In this document: one piece after another, positions 15,941-24,263 of the stretch | Numbering within the stretch: position 1 is the first letter of the stretch | How the letters are laid out: every line of letters starts with the position of its first letter | Assembly: GCF_004353825.1 (NCBI RefSeq) | Contig: NZ_SMNA01000004.1 | Span: 434,001 to 498,000 of the forward strand | From: Occultella glacieicola | Lineage (GTDB): Bacteria; Actinomycetota; Actinomycetes; Actinomycetales; Beutenbergiaceae | DNA: 64,000 nt | Direction of reading: 5' to 3' | Notes under the pieces: model-generated | Told to the model about the DNA's origin: nothing | The model's input: the letters and a program-made list of their open reading frames with translations, nothing else | The model's database searches: none | Program-made: the position numbers and the translations under genes

Positions 15941-18061
15941 CTACCCACCGCTGCCACCGACCCAGCCGTCGAGCAGCTCGGACAACTCGGTGCGCTGAGC
16001 ACCCGCCGGTAGCCGCTCCAGCCCCGACCGCAGGATCTGCGCGACCTCCGGGGCCTGTGGCAGGAACCGCCACCGCGTCAGACGCAGCTGGCTTTCGATC
16101 GACTTCCACCGGATCCGACCGTCCGCTGCCGGGACCCACTTGGCCGTGGCGAGCTCGGCATTCATGCGCAGCGCCTCGGCGACCTCGGACGTGAACTGCA
16201 CGGGCCGTCCGGAATCGATCTCCTTGATGACCTCGATCATGCGGTCCTTCGTCATCGGGACCCCTTCCCCGGTCCCCTCCTTCTCCGTGTAGTGGTCGTC
16301 GACGTCGCGTCGCCGGGTCCGCTGGACGATCTTGTACGTGCCGGGCGAGCCCGTCCGGATCGCCTGGTAGCCCTTCACGCCGGAGAACTTCGTTGCGATC
16401 GTGGCGTCGAGCAGCGGGATGAGGGTGGCCACCGGGGTGTCGCGGCGGTCGTGCTCCTCGGTCACCAGTGCCGCCATCGCCCGAGCCTGCTCCCAGGAGC
16501 GGTCCGCGGGGCTCAGGTCCTCGTCGTCGCCGTCCCGGCGCTCGTCGCCGTCGCGTCCCCGGTCGCGCCGGCCGGGCAGCTTCTTCGCGACGTCCAGCAA
16601 CGCGTCCAGGACACGCATGAGCTTGGGGAGGTACTTGCCGATCTTCGCCAGCACCTTGGCCGCCAGTGAGGCACCGCCGGTGAAGATCGCGAGGATGACC
16701 TCCAAGGCGATCGCGCCGACGAGGTAGCCCTTGAAGAACCACTGTTGGTAGGCGTCCGGGTGGTTCCATTTCCGCTTGAAGTCGGCGAACGCACCCTGAC
16801 CCATCGTGACGAGTTCGGCGACGATCCGCTGGGCGTCCTCCAGGGTCAGGCCGACGATCGTGTCGTAGATGTCCGAGATCGCCGCGAACAGGGAACCGTC
16901 GAGGGCACCGCGGATCGTGTCCACGATCCCCGCGGCCAGGTCCCACAGGCCCGTGAGCGTGTCCCAGATGGAGCCGAACAGCCCGGCGACCTGACCGGCG
17001 GTGAAGCCCGCCAGGGTCTTGCCGACGTCGACCGCCGCGTTGATCCAGCCCGGCCGCGAGCCGATGACACCCGAAGCCTGGAGCGCGCGGACGTACGCGG
17101 TCGAGGGGAGCCAGATGTTGTGTCCGGTGAGCACGATCGAGCCGTGGTAGATCGCGAAGTTGTCGATCATCCACGGGTCCAGCCAGGCCTTGAGCGGGTT
17201 CTCCTCCTTGTACTTCTCCGCCGCGTCCCAGTCCACGAACACGCCCTTGCGGCCGCTGTTGGCCACCACCACGGCGGCGGCGAGCGTGGTGTAGTCGTTG
17301 CCGGTCTCGAGCTTCCACAGCCCCCTGTCGACGTACTCGTTCTTCAGGATGGTGGTCAGGTTGTCCTCGGTGATGTGGTGGATCCGCGCCTGGCTGTCCG
17401 GCGGGTCGAGCGCGAGGAAGTCCTTGTTGATCCACCCGACCGGCCCCGAACGAGCGACGACGAAGGAGAAGGCGCCGGTGGTGTCGAGGGCCTGCACCTG
17501 CACGTCGGCGCCGTACCGCACCTTGGCGATGGACGGGAGCGCGCCGTCGGGACGAGCGCGCAGGTTGACACCGGAGTCCCGCGCGATCTCGTACTGGTCC
17601 CCGGGCGCGGAGACCTGCCCGGGCTTGTTGACGCTCTGACCGCGGAACGGGTCGAGCTCGGGCGCATCCGCCCGTTGGACCGGCTGCCCGACCGTCTGGA
17701 TCGTGGCGACGTCGGACCTGCGCTCGGCCACGTGACCGCCCCGGACCGGGAGCGGCCGACCCGGGGGTGGACGACCACCCGGGGCGAGCGCCAGAGCGAC
17801 CGCGCGGTTGCCGGCCGCGCGTTGCAGGGCGGCGATCGAGGCACCGCTGGGTGCCATCGCCGCGGCGGAGGTCGCCGCCGGAGCCGCGCGCCGAGCAGAG
17901 TCGGCGGGGTGCGCACGGTCTGCTCCACCCCGCGCCGACTCGGGCTGTGATGTGCGGGAGGTCCCCATTGCCTCACCCGTTCCCGCCGACAACGGCGGCC
18001 GGACACCTTCGCCCGGCGAAGGACTCAAGTGTCGTCCGGCCGGTGCCGTCCCGTTCTGCAC
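15941..18061 (-). CDS. Large LQR-motif, SH3-domain protein; possible secreted toxin/effector
   Basis: 706 residues. Residues 1-75 are disordered (A, P, S, R rich). L79-Q-R-A-A-G-N-R-A-V88 is the motif seen near the N-terminus of many proteins from extracellular contractile injection and polymorphic toxin loci. An SH3b-like domain covers about 157-218 (G-V-N-L-R-A-R-P ... G-W-I). Residues 225-430 are a region with G-H-N-I-W-L-P-S and helical W-D-T-L-T-G-L-W repeats. Residues 446-475 are strongly hydrophobic, followed by a charged linker (500-520) and an unrecognised 180-residue C-terminal domain. No signal peptide is seen. The layered plan, with an unknown C-terminal tip, is that of an effector, but no toxin fold is recognised. 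Confidence 0.5.
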   Translation of the reverse strand: MQNGTAPAGRHLSPSPGEGVRPPLSAGTGEAMGTSRTSQPESARGGADRAHPADSARRAAPAATSAAAMAPSGASIAALQRAAGNRAVALALAPGGRPPPGRPLPVRGGHVAERRSDVATIQTVGQPVQRADAPELDPFRGQSVNKPGQVSAPGDQYEIARDSGVNLRARPDGALPSIAKVRYGADVQVQALDTTGAFSFVVARSGPVGWINKDFLALDPPDSQARIHHITEDNLTTILKNEYVDRGLWKLETGNDYTTLAAAVVVANSGRKGVFVDWDAAEKYKEENPLKAWLDPWMIDNFAIYHGSIVLTGHNIWLPSTAYVRALQASGVIGSRPGWINAAVDVGKTLAGFTAGQVAGLFGSIWDTLTGLWDLAAGIVDTIRGALDGSLFAAISDIYDTIVGLTLEDAQRIVAELVTMGQGAFADFKRKWNHPDAYQQWFFKGYLVGAIALEVILAIFTGGASLAAKVLAKIGKYLPKLMRVLDALLDVAKKLPGRRDRGRDGDERRDGDDEDLSPADRSWEQARAMAALVTEEHDRRDTPVATLIPLLDATIATKFSGVKGYQAIRTGSPGTYKIVQRTRRRDVDDHYTEKEGTGEGVPMTKDRMIEVIKEIDSGRPVQFTSEVAEALRMNAELATAKWVPAADGRIRWKSIESQLRLTRWRFLPQAPEVAQILRSGLERLPAGAQRTELSELLDGWVGGSGG

Positions 18062-18240
18062 GATCGGGCAGAGCGCGAGGCACGATCACCTACACGGCCG
18101 GTCTTCGCGCTGTCGGGGCTCTGTTCGCCTCGCGTCAGCGGGCCGCCTGGGCTGACGTCTGCCGGCGGGGTGTGCAGCTGCTTCTCGGCTGATGGTCACG
18201 TGGTTGTCGTGCTCGGCACCGACCTTGGAGACTGGACCGC

Positions 18241-19059
18241 ATGACTGAGGACCGGGCGTTCCCCGAGCACATCTTCGACTCGTTGGGCGTCGACCCGACC
18301 ATGCTTGACGACCGGATCGGCGGCATGATCGGCGTGGCCGTGAAGCGGCCGGCCGACGGGCCGGTCACGGTGATGACGTTGGGAGCCTCGCGGCTGCCCA
18401 CCGACTCCGGTGAGAGCGTCGAACTGGCGGTCGAGGTGGTCGAGGGCCAGGAGGGCGCGGCCCGGATCGCGCTCGGGATCGTCTGCGACGACATGGCCTC
18501 GAACCGGCGGGTGCCCCCGGTGGGTTCGCCGTGGCGCAACGACGCCCCGTTCCTGAAGGGCACCGGGATCTCGGCGATCATGGTCACCCCGTCCCGCTGG
18601 GGTGCCTCCTTCGACGAGGTCCGGTCCGCCGACGGGACCGTGATCGGGCACGTGCGCACCCTGCGCCTGCTCACCGATGTGGAGGCGACGTTCGCCTCGG
18701 CGAAGGGCTGGGAGGCGCTGGTGGCGGCGGCCGGGTCCGTCGATGCGCTGTTGGACGTGACCAGGGCCGACGCCGTCGCCGACCCGGTTGGTGTGGCGGG
18801 CAACGCGCCGGTCTTCCTCTCGAAGCTGCACGCCGAGCACCCGCCCCGCTGGGTCACCTACACCGGCAGGGACCTGCAATCGGTCACCGGTCTGGAGTCC
18901 GATGAGTACATGAACGACTCCGCGAACCACGAGGTGTGGTCGGTCGACTCGTTCGTCGCCCGGTTCCCGTGGGTCGCGGGCTTCGTGCGGGAGGCCAGGC
19001 CGGGGCAGACGGCGTTGTTCACCGACGGGTCCGGGGCGTACGTGCTGGAGGACGACTAG
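18241..19059 (+). CDS. SUFU-like protein with DUF2185-like C-terminus; possible immunity protein
   Basis: 272 residues. The first 170 residues, with V-M-T-L-G-A-S-R-L and the L-A-V-E-V strand pattern, resemble bacterial suppressor-of-fused (SUFU) domains, which serve as immunity proteins in polymorphic toxin loci. The last 70 residues (T-G-L-E-S-D-E-Y-M-N-D ... T-A-L-F-T-D-G) resemble DUF2185/Imm33. It is divergent from the large effector-like protein across a 179-bp gap, whereas immunity genes usually follow the toxin on the same strand. Either a toxin-antidote pair or coincidence; moderate confidence in the fold. Confidence 0.5.
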   Translation: MTEDRAFPEHIFDSLGVDPTMLDDRIGGMIGVAVKRPADGPVTVMTLGASRLPTDSGESVELAVEVVEGQEGAARIALGIVCDDMASNRRVPPVGSPWRNDAPFLKGTGISAIMVTPSRWGASFDEVRSADGTVIGHVRTLRLLTDVEATFASAKGWEALVAAAGSVDALLDVTRADAVADPVGVAGNAPVFLSKLHAEHPPRWVTYTGRDLQSVTGLESDEYMNDSANHEVWSVDSFVARFPWVAGFVREARPGQTALFTDGSGAYVLEDD

Positions 19060-19062
19060 GAG

Positions 19063-19098
19063 GCCGCAGCACACGGGGATGCCGGCACGGTGTGCGGC
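19063..19098. terminator. Imperfect hairpin between convergent genes
   Basis: GCCGCAGCACAC at 19063-19074 pairs imperfectly with GTGTGCGGC at 19090-19098, just after the SUFU-like stop and before the HNH gene end. No T tract. Plausible bidirectional terminator. Confidence 0.4.
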
Positions 19099-19122
19099 TC
19101 ATCCGCGTGGGTGTACCGGACC

Positions 19123-19491
19123 TCATGGGGTCGGCAGAGGGCGGTCGGCCTGCGCTGACCTCAAGCCGGCGCGGGTCTGCGCGTGGCGCAGGAGGAAAGC
19201 CCGCTCGTCGAGCTTCTTGCGTCGCAGCCAGGAGACGACCTCGGAGTTGCACTTGCTGGCGTTGCAGGGCCCGCACGCCGGCACCACGTTGTCGGCGGTG
19301 TACCGGCCGCCGCGCGAGATCGGGAGGATGCAGTCCCGCTGGAGCGGGCGGTCGGTCGCACCGCAGTAGGCGCAGCCGCCCCACGCGGCCCGCAGGGCAT
19401 CCCATTGCAGCTCGGTGAGGTCGTTGTCGACCCGAGCGAGGCGGCGCCGTCGGCGGCGGGCGTACCGCAGCCGGCGGGTTGTGCTGGCCAT
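19123..19491 (-). CDS. HNH endonuclease-domain protein
   Basis: 122 residues. A basic N-terminus (R-R-R-R-R) is followed by C40-A-Y-C43, the beta-beta-alpha core D-C54-I-L-P-I-S-R-G-G, D-N-V-V-P-A, and C73-G-P-C76-N. The first catalytic position, normally His (D-H), is Cys here, a change that I recall in a subset of actinobacterial HNH proteins. Zinc is likely held by the two CxxC pairs. Single gene with no R-M or phage partner nearby; a DNA-nicking role is inference. Confidence 0.75.
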   Translation of the reverse strand: MASTTRRLRYARRRRRRLARVDNDLTELQWDALRAAWGGCAYCGATDRPLQRDCILPISRGGRYTADNVVPACGPCNASKCNSEVVSWLRRKKLDERAFLLRHAQTRAGLRSAQADRPLPTP

Positions 19492-19627
19492 CCCAGGAGC
19501 CTATGAGTCACGACTCCTTCGAGGCTGACGCCACGCGTGGGCCACCCTGAGGAACTCGGCGGCGACGACCCGGGCGAACCCGACCCCGGGTCGCGCCGGG
19601 GGCCACCGTCATGGCCCATGACGCCAA

Positions 19628-19668
19628 CGGCGGTGGGCGACCGGATGCACCCGGGCCGCCCACCGCCG
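19628..19668 (-). terminator. Perfect 12-bp hairpin downstream of msrA
   Basis: CGGCGGTGGGCG (19628-19639) and CGCCCACCGCCG (19657-19668) are exact inverted repeats with a 17-base loop, 45 bp past the msrA stop. The T run is weak, as usual in GC-rich genomes. Confidence 0.6.
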
Positions 19669-19712
19669 TCGTTCACTCCTCAGAAGACGAGGTCAGCACA
19701 CGCGCCACGCGG

Positions 19713-20267
19713 TCAGGCCGGGTTCTCCGCGCGCTTGGGCAGCACCCAGCCGGCCCGCGGGAAGTGGCAGGTGTAGCCGTTCGGGATCTTGACCAGGTAG
19801 TCCTGGTGCTCCGGTTCGGCCTCCCAGAACGGGCCCGCCGGCTCGATCGTGGTGACCGCCTTGCCGGGCCAGAGCCCGGAGGCGTCGACGTCGGCGATCG
19901 TGTCCCGGGCGACCTGCTCCTGCTCCGGGGTGACCGGGAAGATCGCCGACCGGTAGCTGGTGCCGATGTCGTTGCCCTGCCGGTTCAGCGTCGACGGGTC
20001 GTGCACCTGGAAGAAGAACGCCAGGATGTCCCGGTAGGTGGTGCTGGCCGGGTCGAAGACGACCTCGAGGGCCTCGGCGTGGCCGGGGTGATGGCGGTAG
20101 GTGGCGTGGTCGTTCGCACCGCCGGTGTAGCCGACCCGCGTCGCCAGCACGCCCGGCTGGCGGCGGATCAGGTCCTCCATGCCCCAGAAACACCCGCCGG
20201 CCAGCACGGCCGTCTCGGTGCCCGGGGTGCGGGTGATCTGTCCGGTGTCCTGGATTCCGCTGGTCAT
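19713..20267 (-). CDS. msrA: Peptide-methionine (S)-S-oxide reductase MsrA
   Basis: 184 residues, full length. G-G-C26-F-W-G holds the catalytic cysteine; T-R-V-G-Y-T-G-G and [12 protein letters not shown] are family hallmarks. It repairs the S epimer of oxidised methionine in free form or in proteins. The start overlaps the msrB stop (ATGA), so the two are coupled and together repair both epimers. Recycling would be by thioredoxin. Confidence 0.95.
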   Translation of the reverse strand: MTSGIQDTGQITRTPGTETAVLAGGCFWGMEDLIRRQPGVLATRVGYTGGANDHATYRHHPGHAEALEVVFDPASTTYRDILAFFFQVHDPSTLNRQGNDIGTSYRSAIFPVTPEQEQVARDTIADVDASGLWPGKAVTTIEPAGPFWEAEPEHQDYLVKIPNGYTCHFPRAGWVLPKRAENPA

Positions 20268-20740
20268 GATGCGTGCTCCTCTGGGGTGGTGTCGGATGTC
20301 TCGAACAGTGACCGGTACTCGCCGTAGCCCTGCGCCTCGAGCTCGGCGGCCGGGACGAACCGTAGCGCGGCCGAGTTCATGCAGTAGCGCTGCCCGCCCG
20401 CGTCCCGGGGTCCATCATCGAACAGGTGACCCAGGTGGCTGTCCGCTCCGGCGGAGCGCACCTCGGTGCGGGTCATCCACAGGGACCGGTCGGTCTCGGT
20501 GTGCACGGCGTCGGCTGCGATCGGCCGGGTGAAGCTCGGCCATCCGGTGCCGCTGTCGTACTTGTCGGTGGACGAGAACAAGGGCTGGCCGGAGACCACG
20601 TCCACGTAGATGCCGGGCTCGTGGTTGTCCCAGTACTCGTTGTGGAACGCCGGCTCGGTCCCGTCCTTCTGGGTGACGCGGAACTGGCTGCGGGTGAGGC
20701 GGCTGAGGGCCTCGGGGGTCTTGCGGTACTCGTGTGACAC
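20264..20740 (-). CDS. msrB: Peptide-methionine (R)-S-oxide reductase MsrB
   Basis: 158 residues. R-Y-C120-M-N-S-A-A-L-R-F carries the catalytic cysteine, with H-L-G-H-L-F-D-D upstream. The two CxxC pairs that bind zinc in many MsrB proteins are missing: the N-terminal stretch has T-E-P-A-F-H-N where C-x-x-C would be. It is therefore the metal-free form. First gene of a two-gene operon with msrA; both may be secondary-oxidant responses. Confidence 0.95.
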   Translation of the reverse strand: MSHEYRKTPEALSRLTRSQFRVTQKDGTEPAFHNEYWDNHEPGIYVDVVSGQPLFSSTDKYDSGTGWPSFTRPIAADAVHTETDRSLWMTRTEVRSAGADSHLGHLFDDGPRDAGGQRYCMNSAALRFVPAAELEAQGYGEYRSLFETSDTTPEEHAS

Positions 20741-20944
20741 GATCTCTCCTCATCTGACGTCGCTGGCTGCGGCGTCACAGGGGTCAACACAGCGGGGTCC
20801 CGTTTTGGTCCCGGGGGCGGCCACGCGCTTCCGCGGAAGCGCCCGTGAACTAGCACCCGGGGCGTTGACCTCGCACCCGGCGGAGGTTCGAGGTCAGTGC
20901 GTCTGGTGCTATCTCGCCGGGGAGGAGGGTGGTCAGGAGAGGGC

Positions 20945-21721
20945 CTACGAGAAGTGGATCCCGCCGTTCAGGTCGAGCACCGTCCCGGTCACGAACGAGG
21001 AGTCGACCCGGGCGAAGTACTCGGCGGCCGCGGCGACATCGTCGGGATACCCGGCCCGCCCGACCGGGATCGACGCGATCGTCTGCTGCTGCGCGGCCGG
21101 CGGCGTGAACGTCTCGTGGAACGGGGTGTCCAGGATCAGGCCGGGCGCGATCGCGTTCACGGTGATCCCCTGCGGGGCAACCTCCTTGGCCAGGGCGCGG
21201 GTGAAGCCGTCGACGGCGGCCTTGGCCGTGGCGTACGGGGCGGAACCGTTGCCGCCGCCGTTGGCGCCGGCGAGGGAGGAGATGTTGATGATCCGCCCGC
21301 CCTCGCCCAGGTGGCGCAGCGCGGCCCGGCTCACGTAGAACGCCGAGGAGACGTTCACCCGCCAGACGGTGTCCCAGTGCACGTCGGAGGTCTCCGCGAT
21401 CGGGTGCCGCCCGACGAGCCCGCCGGAGTTGTTCACGAGCACGTCCAGTCCGCCGAGGCGTTCGGCCAGGGCCCCGACGGCGGAGGTCACCTGGGTGCTG
21501 TCCGTCGCGTCGAAGCGCAGGCCGGTCACGTCCAGGCCCTCGCCGGCGAGGGTGGCGACGACCTCGTCCGCCGAACGGGAGTGGGTGGTGAGTGCGACGT
21601 TCGCGCCGGCCGCCGCGAACCGGCGGACGATGCCGAGCCCGATGCCGACGCCACCCCCGGTGACGATCACGCGCCGGCCCTCGAGCGTACGGGGCGGATC
21701 TGCGGTCGTGGCGTTGGTCAT
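20945..21721 (-). CDS. SDR-family oxidoreductase (intact paralogue of the pseudogene at 8-10 kb)
   Basis: 258 residues from ATG 21721; longer upstream frames are antisense-like. T-G-G-G-V-G-I-G binds NAD(P), the V-N-N-S-G-G strand follows, and S-S-L-A-G ... Y-A-T-A-K gives the catalytic Ser, Tyr and Lys. The C-terminus V-L-D-L-N-G-G-I-H-F is typical of FabG-like SDRs. The substrate is unknown; the family includes sugar, polyol and ketoacyl reductases. It is transcribed alone, toward msrBA. High similarity to the disrupted copy shows a duplication of which only this member survives. Confidence 0.85.
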   Translation of the reverse strand: MTNATTADPPRTLEGRRVIVTGGGVGIGLGIVRRFAAAGANVALTTHSRSADEVVATLAGEGLDVTGLRFDATDSTQVTSAVGALAERLGGLDVLVNNSGGLVGRHPIAETSDVHWDTVWRVNVSSAFYVSRAALRHLGEGGRIINISSLAGANGGGNGSAPYATAKAAVDGFTRALAKEVAPQGITVNAIAPGLILDTPFHETFTPPAAQQQTIASIPVGRAGYPDDVAAAAEYFARVDSSFVTGTVLDLNGGIHFS

Positions 21722-21994
21722 CGGTGCGGCCTCTCCTGGGTGCGCGGGTGGGAACCGGGCCGTGCCGGCCATGCCGGCCGCACCCGCAGGCCGGGGTGCG
21801 CAACTCGACCCGCCACGAACACTACGGGCAGGACCGATGCCTCCCCGCGGCCGCCCCCTGGACGACCACCTGCCGGACCCGCCCCGCCATGGTGCGCGGC
21901 GCCGTCGGGCAGTTCTCCCCGGACCCGAGGTGGTCCGGCCCCGGGCCCCGCGGTTACCGTGGACCGATCGGACCACGCGAGGGAGTGAGCACGG

Positions 21995-22306
21995 ATGGGT
22001 GAGTTCTACGTCGAGCACCAGGCGGTGCGGACCTTCGGCACCACCATCGGCAAGGACGGCCTCGGCGGCGACGCCGGCGAGGCGAAGACCTACCACAGCA
22101 CCTGGGCCGAGATCCCGGCGGACGCCGGCACCGGGATCTTCGCGAACTTCCGTGGGATCGCCACCGACGCGTTCAGCAGCGCGGACTCCGCGATCGGGCA
22201 CCTGAAGCGGATCCTGAACGCCTCGGGCACGGAACTGGAATCGGCGGCCGACATGTACCAGACCACCGACGAGCAGTCCGCGGCCGACCTGGACGCGCAG
22301 TACTGA
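21995..22306 (+). CDS. Small ESX/WXG100-like helical protein
   Basis: 103 residues, predicted as two long helices joined by a short turn (A-D-A-G-T-G-I-F-A-N-F), the size and shape of WXG100 (EsxA-like) proteins. The canonical W-x-G is not exact. Followed 15 bp later by a protein with a W-E-G motif and then a small acidic gene. Likely a type VII secretion substrate or partner; no ESX ATPase is in the window, so export would rely on a machine encoded elsewhere. Confidence 0.55.
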   Translation: MGEFYVEHQAVRTFGTTIGKDGLGGDAGEAKTYHSTWAEIPADAGTGIFANFRGIATDAFSSADSAIGHLKRILNASGTELESAADMYQTTDEQSAADLDAQY

Positions 22307-22321
22307 GACCCGGAGCACCCC

Positions 22322-23041
22322 ATGGCTGACACGACCCACGTCCTGACGATCCCCTCCGACAAGGCGGTGATCCCACCGCTGGCCGACTTCGTGATCTCCT
22401 CGATGGGCACGATCCTGAGCCCGACCACCTGGGTGCGCACGGTGATCAGCTGGGTGTTCAACTGGGACCCGCTCACCGAGGTGATGAAGGTGTTCGCCGG
22501 CGACTGGAACGCCGTGGCCCAGGCCGGCCGTGCCTACGAGATGCTCGGGGAGTGGGCGGACCTCGTCGAGGAGGAGGTCGGCGTCGCGACCACGAAGGTC
22601 CAGGCGGACTGGGAGGGCAACGCCGCCGACGCCGCGAGCACCTACATGACCGGCACGCTCGCCCCGAACGTCACCGCGATGGCCGCGGCGTTCAAGGACA
22701 TCGGCGGCGAGTACTCCGCGGTCGCCGTCGGCATGCACCGCACCGCACAGCTCGGCAACACGGCGTTCAACACCGTGTGCGACTGGCTGATCTACACCGC
22801 GGCCATCGCGGCCGCGACCGCGGCGTCGTCCTGGACGATCGTCGGCGGGATCGCCGGTGGCGCGGCCACCGCCGCGGCCGTCGCCAAGACGCTGACCGCC
22901 GTCAGCGCCGCGAGCAACGCCCTCACCGCCGGCCAGACGCTCGTCGACAGCGCCGCCGGGATCATCCCCGGCTACCTCGGCGCCCTCGACGGGTTCTCCA
23001 CGATCGACGCACCCGGCGCCTACGACCACCAGGGAGTCTGA
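22322..23041 (+). CDS. WXG-like protein with hydrophobic C-terminal half
   Basis: 239 residues. Residues about 60-135 form a helical hairpin with W-E-G-N-A-A-D-A at the turn, the WXG signature of ESX substrates. Residues about 155-190 are a long Ala/Gly hydrophobic run that may insert in a membrane. An N-terminal 55-residue segment contains an amphipathic stretch with two W residues. Between two small genes on the same strand, 15 bp and 4 bp spacing. Likely an exported partner of the first gene. Confidence 0.55.
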   Translation: MADTTHVLTIPSDKAVIPPLADFVISSMGTILSPTTWVRTVISWVFNWDPLTEVMKVFAGDWNAVAQAGRAYEMLGEWADLVEEEVGVATTKVQADWEGNAADAASTYMTGTLAPNVTAMAAAFKDIGGEYSAVAVGMHRTAQLGNTAFNTVCDWLIYTAAIAAATAASSWTIVGGIAGGAATAAAVAKTLTAVSAASNALTAGQTLVDSAAGIIPGYLGALDGFSTIDAPGAYDHQGV

Positions 23042-23045
23042 GCAG

Positions 23046-23408
23046 ATGAGCATCTTCGGACAAGCGCCCGACGGCGACGCGGACGAGACCAAGCCCATGC
23101 TGGACTCGATCGTCCCCGGCTCGGAGGCGGACAAGCAGCTGCGCGAGGCCATGGAGACCCTGCGCGAACAGGCCACGGACGATGAGACCCGGCGGCTGTT
23201 CACCGACATCATCGAGGGCCGCCGGTCCGCGCGGGACCTGGTGGAATCGCCCGGGTTCGCGGCCATGGCCGAGGAAGGTGTGCGCCAGTACCAGGAGCAG
23301 GTCGCCGCGATGACCGACGAGGAGCGGGCCGAGCTCGAGCGGCAGGCCGCAGCCACGGACCTGGACGCGCCGGCGGGGGAGTCCGGGTCCCGCGACCACC
23401 TGCCGTAG
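23046..23408 (+). CDS. Acidic hypothetical protein, third gene of ESX-like triad
   Basis: 120 residues, rich in E, D, A and R and predicted helical throughout, without signal peptide or membrane segment. Starts 4 bp after the WXG-like gene, ends before a strong hairpin. Family not recognised. The position suggests a chaperone or substrate of the same export pathway. Confidence 0.55.
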   Translation: MSIFGQAPDGDADETKPMLDSIVPGSEADKQLREAMETLREQATDDETRRLFTDIIEGRRSARDLVESPGFAAMAEEGVRQYQEQVAAMTDEERAELERQAAATDLDAPAGESGSRDHLP

Positions 23409-23423
23409 GGCCCGAGTACCGCC

Positions 23424-23459
23424 GGCGGGGGCGGCCGGACCTACCCGGCCGCCCCCGCC
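23424..23459. terminator. Perfect 15-bp hairpin, bidirectional terminator
   Basis: 23424-23438 and 23445-23459 are exact 15-bp inverted repeats with a 6-base loop, between the convergent ESX-like triad and the phosphodiesterase gene. Very GC-rich stem. Confidence 0.7.
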
Positions 23460-23474
23460 GTCGGGCCCTGCTGG

Positions 23475-24263
23475 TCAGACCACGGCGGGCGGCACCCGAA
23501 CCTCACGGCTGGCGCTCAGCCACCCGAGCAGCCGGTCCGGGCGGTCGGTGATGATGCCGTCCACGCCCCAGTCCAGCGCCCGCGCCCACTCCGGCCCGTC
23601 GTTCAGGGTCCAGGCGAACACGCTCATCCCGGCGTCGTGGAGGCGCCCGACCAGGCCCGGGTCGGCGAACAGCACCTCGTGGCTCGGGTTGCACCCGGCC
23701 ACCCCCAGCTCGGCGCAGAACGGCAGCAGGTCGGGGTTGCTCGCCGCCTCCCTGCCCACCAGGAGCTCACGCCGCAGGCTCGGCGCGACCTGCGCCAGGG
23801 ACCGCAGCGTCTGCGGCCAGAACGTCTGCGCGATCGTGCGGCCGGCGATCCCGGCCTCCTCGAGCACGGCGACGATTCCGGCCGCCTGCGCCGGGGTGTA
23901 GTCGCCCTTGAGCTCCATGAGCAGGTCGGTGCCCGGATGCTCGGCGACGAACGTGGCCACGTCGGCGAGCAACGGGACCCGCTGGGAGGCGAACGTCGGC
24001 GAGAACCAGGATCCGCCGTCGAGCAGGGCGGCCTGCTCGGCGAGCAGCGCGGCGACCGGGCCGGCCGCGTCCGTGGTGGCGTCCACGGTCTCGTCGTGGA
24101 TGACCACGCCGACATCGTCGCGGCTGAGCCGCACGTCGATCTCGACGAGGTCGGCCCCGGACCGCCACGCACCCTCGACCGCCGCCATGGTGTTCGGCGG
24201 GGCCATCGCGGTGTTCCCGCGGTGGGCGATGACGAGCGGCCCGGAGCCGCGGGAACTGCTCAC
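23475..24263 (-). CDS. Glycerophosphodiester phosphodiesterase
   Basis: 262 residues from GTG 24263, overlapping the stop of the binding-protein gene (GTGA). I-A-H-R-G (H and R catalytic) starts the GDPD barrel, then A-D-L-V-E-I-D-V (metal-binding E and D), V-V-I-H-D-E, L-M-E-L-K and G-I-I-T-D-R-P at the end. It hydrolyses glycerophosphodiesters to sn-glycerol 3-phosphate and an alcohol. No signal peptide, so cytosolic like UgpQ. Last gene of the ugp-like operon. Confidence 0.92.
   Translation of the reverse strand: MSSSRGSGPLVIAHRGNTAMAPPNTMAAVEGAWRSGADLVEIDVRLSRDDVGVVIHDETVDATTDAAGPVAALLAEQAALLDGGSWFSPTFASQRVPLLADVATFVAEHPGTDLLMELKGDYTPAQAAGIVAVLEEAGIAGRTIAQTFWPQTLRSLAQVAPSLRRELLVGREAASNPDLLPFCAELGVAGCNPSHEVLFADPGLVGRLHDAGMSVFAWTLNDGPEWARALDWGVDGIITDRPDRLLGWLSASREVRVPPAVV

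Noticed and set aside
21722-23356. N-terminal extension of the intact SDR on the minus strand
   Set aside because: Runs through the ESX-like genes on the other strand; an ATG at 21721 gives a normal-length SDR.
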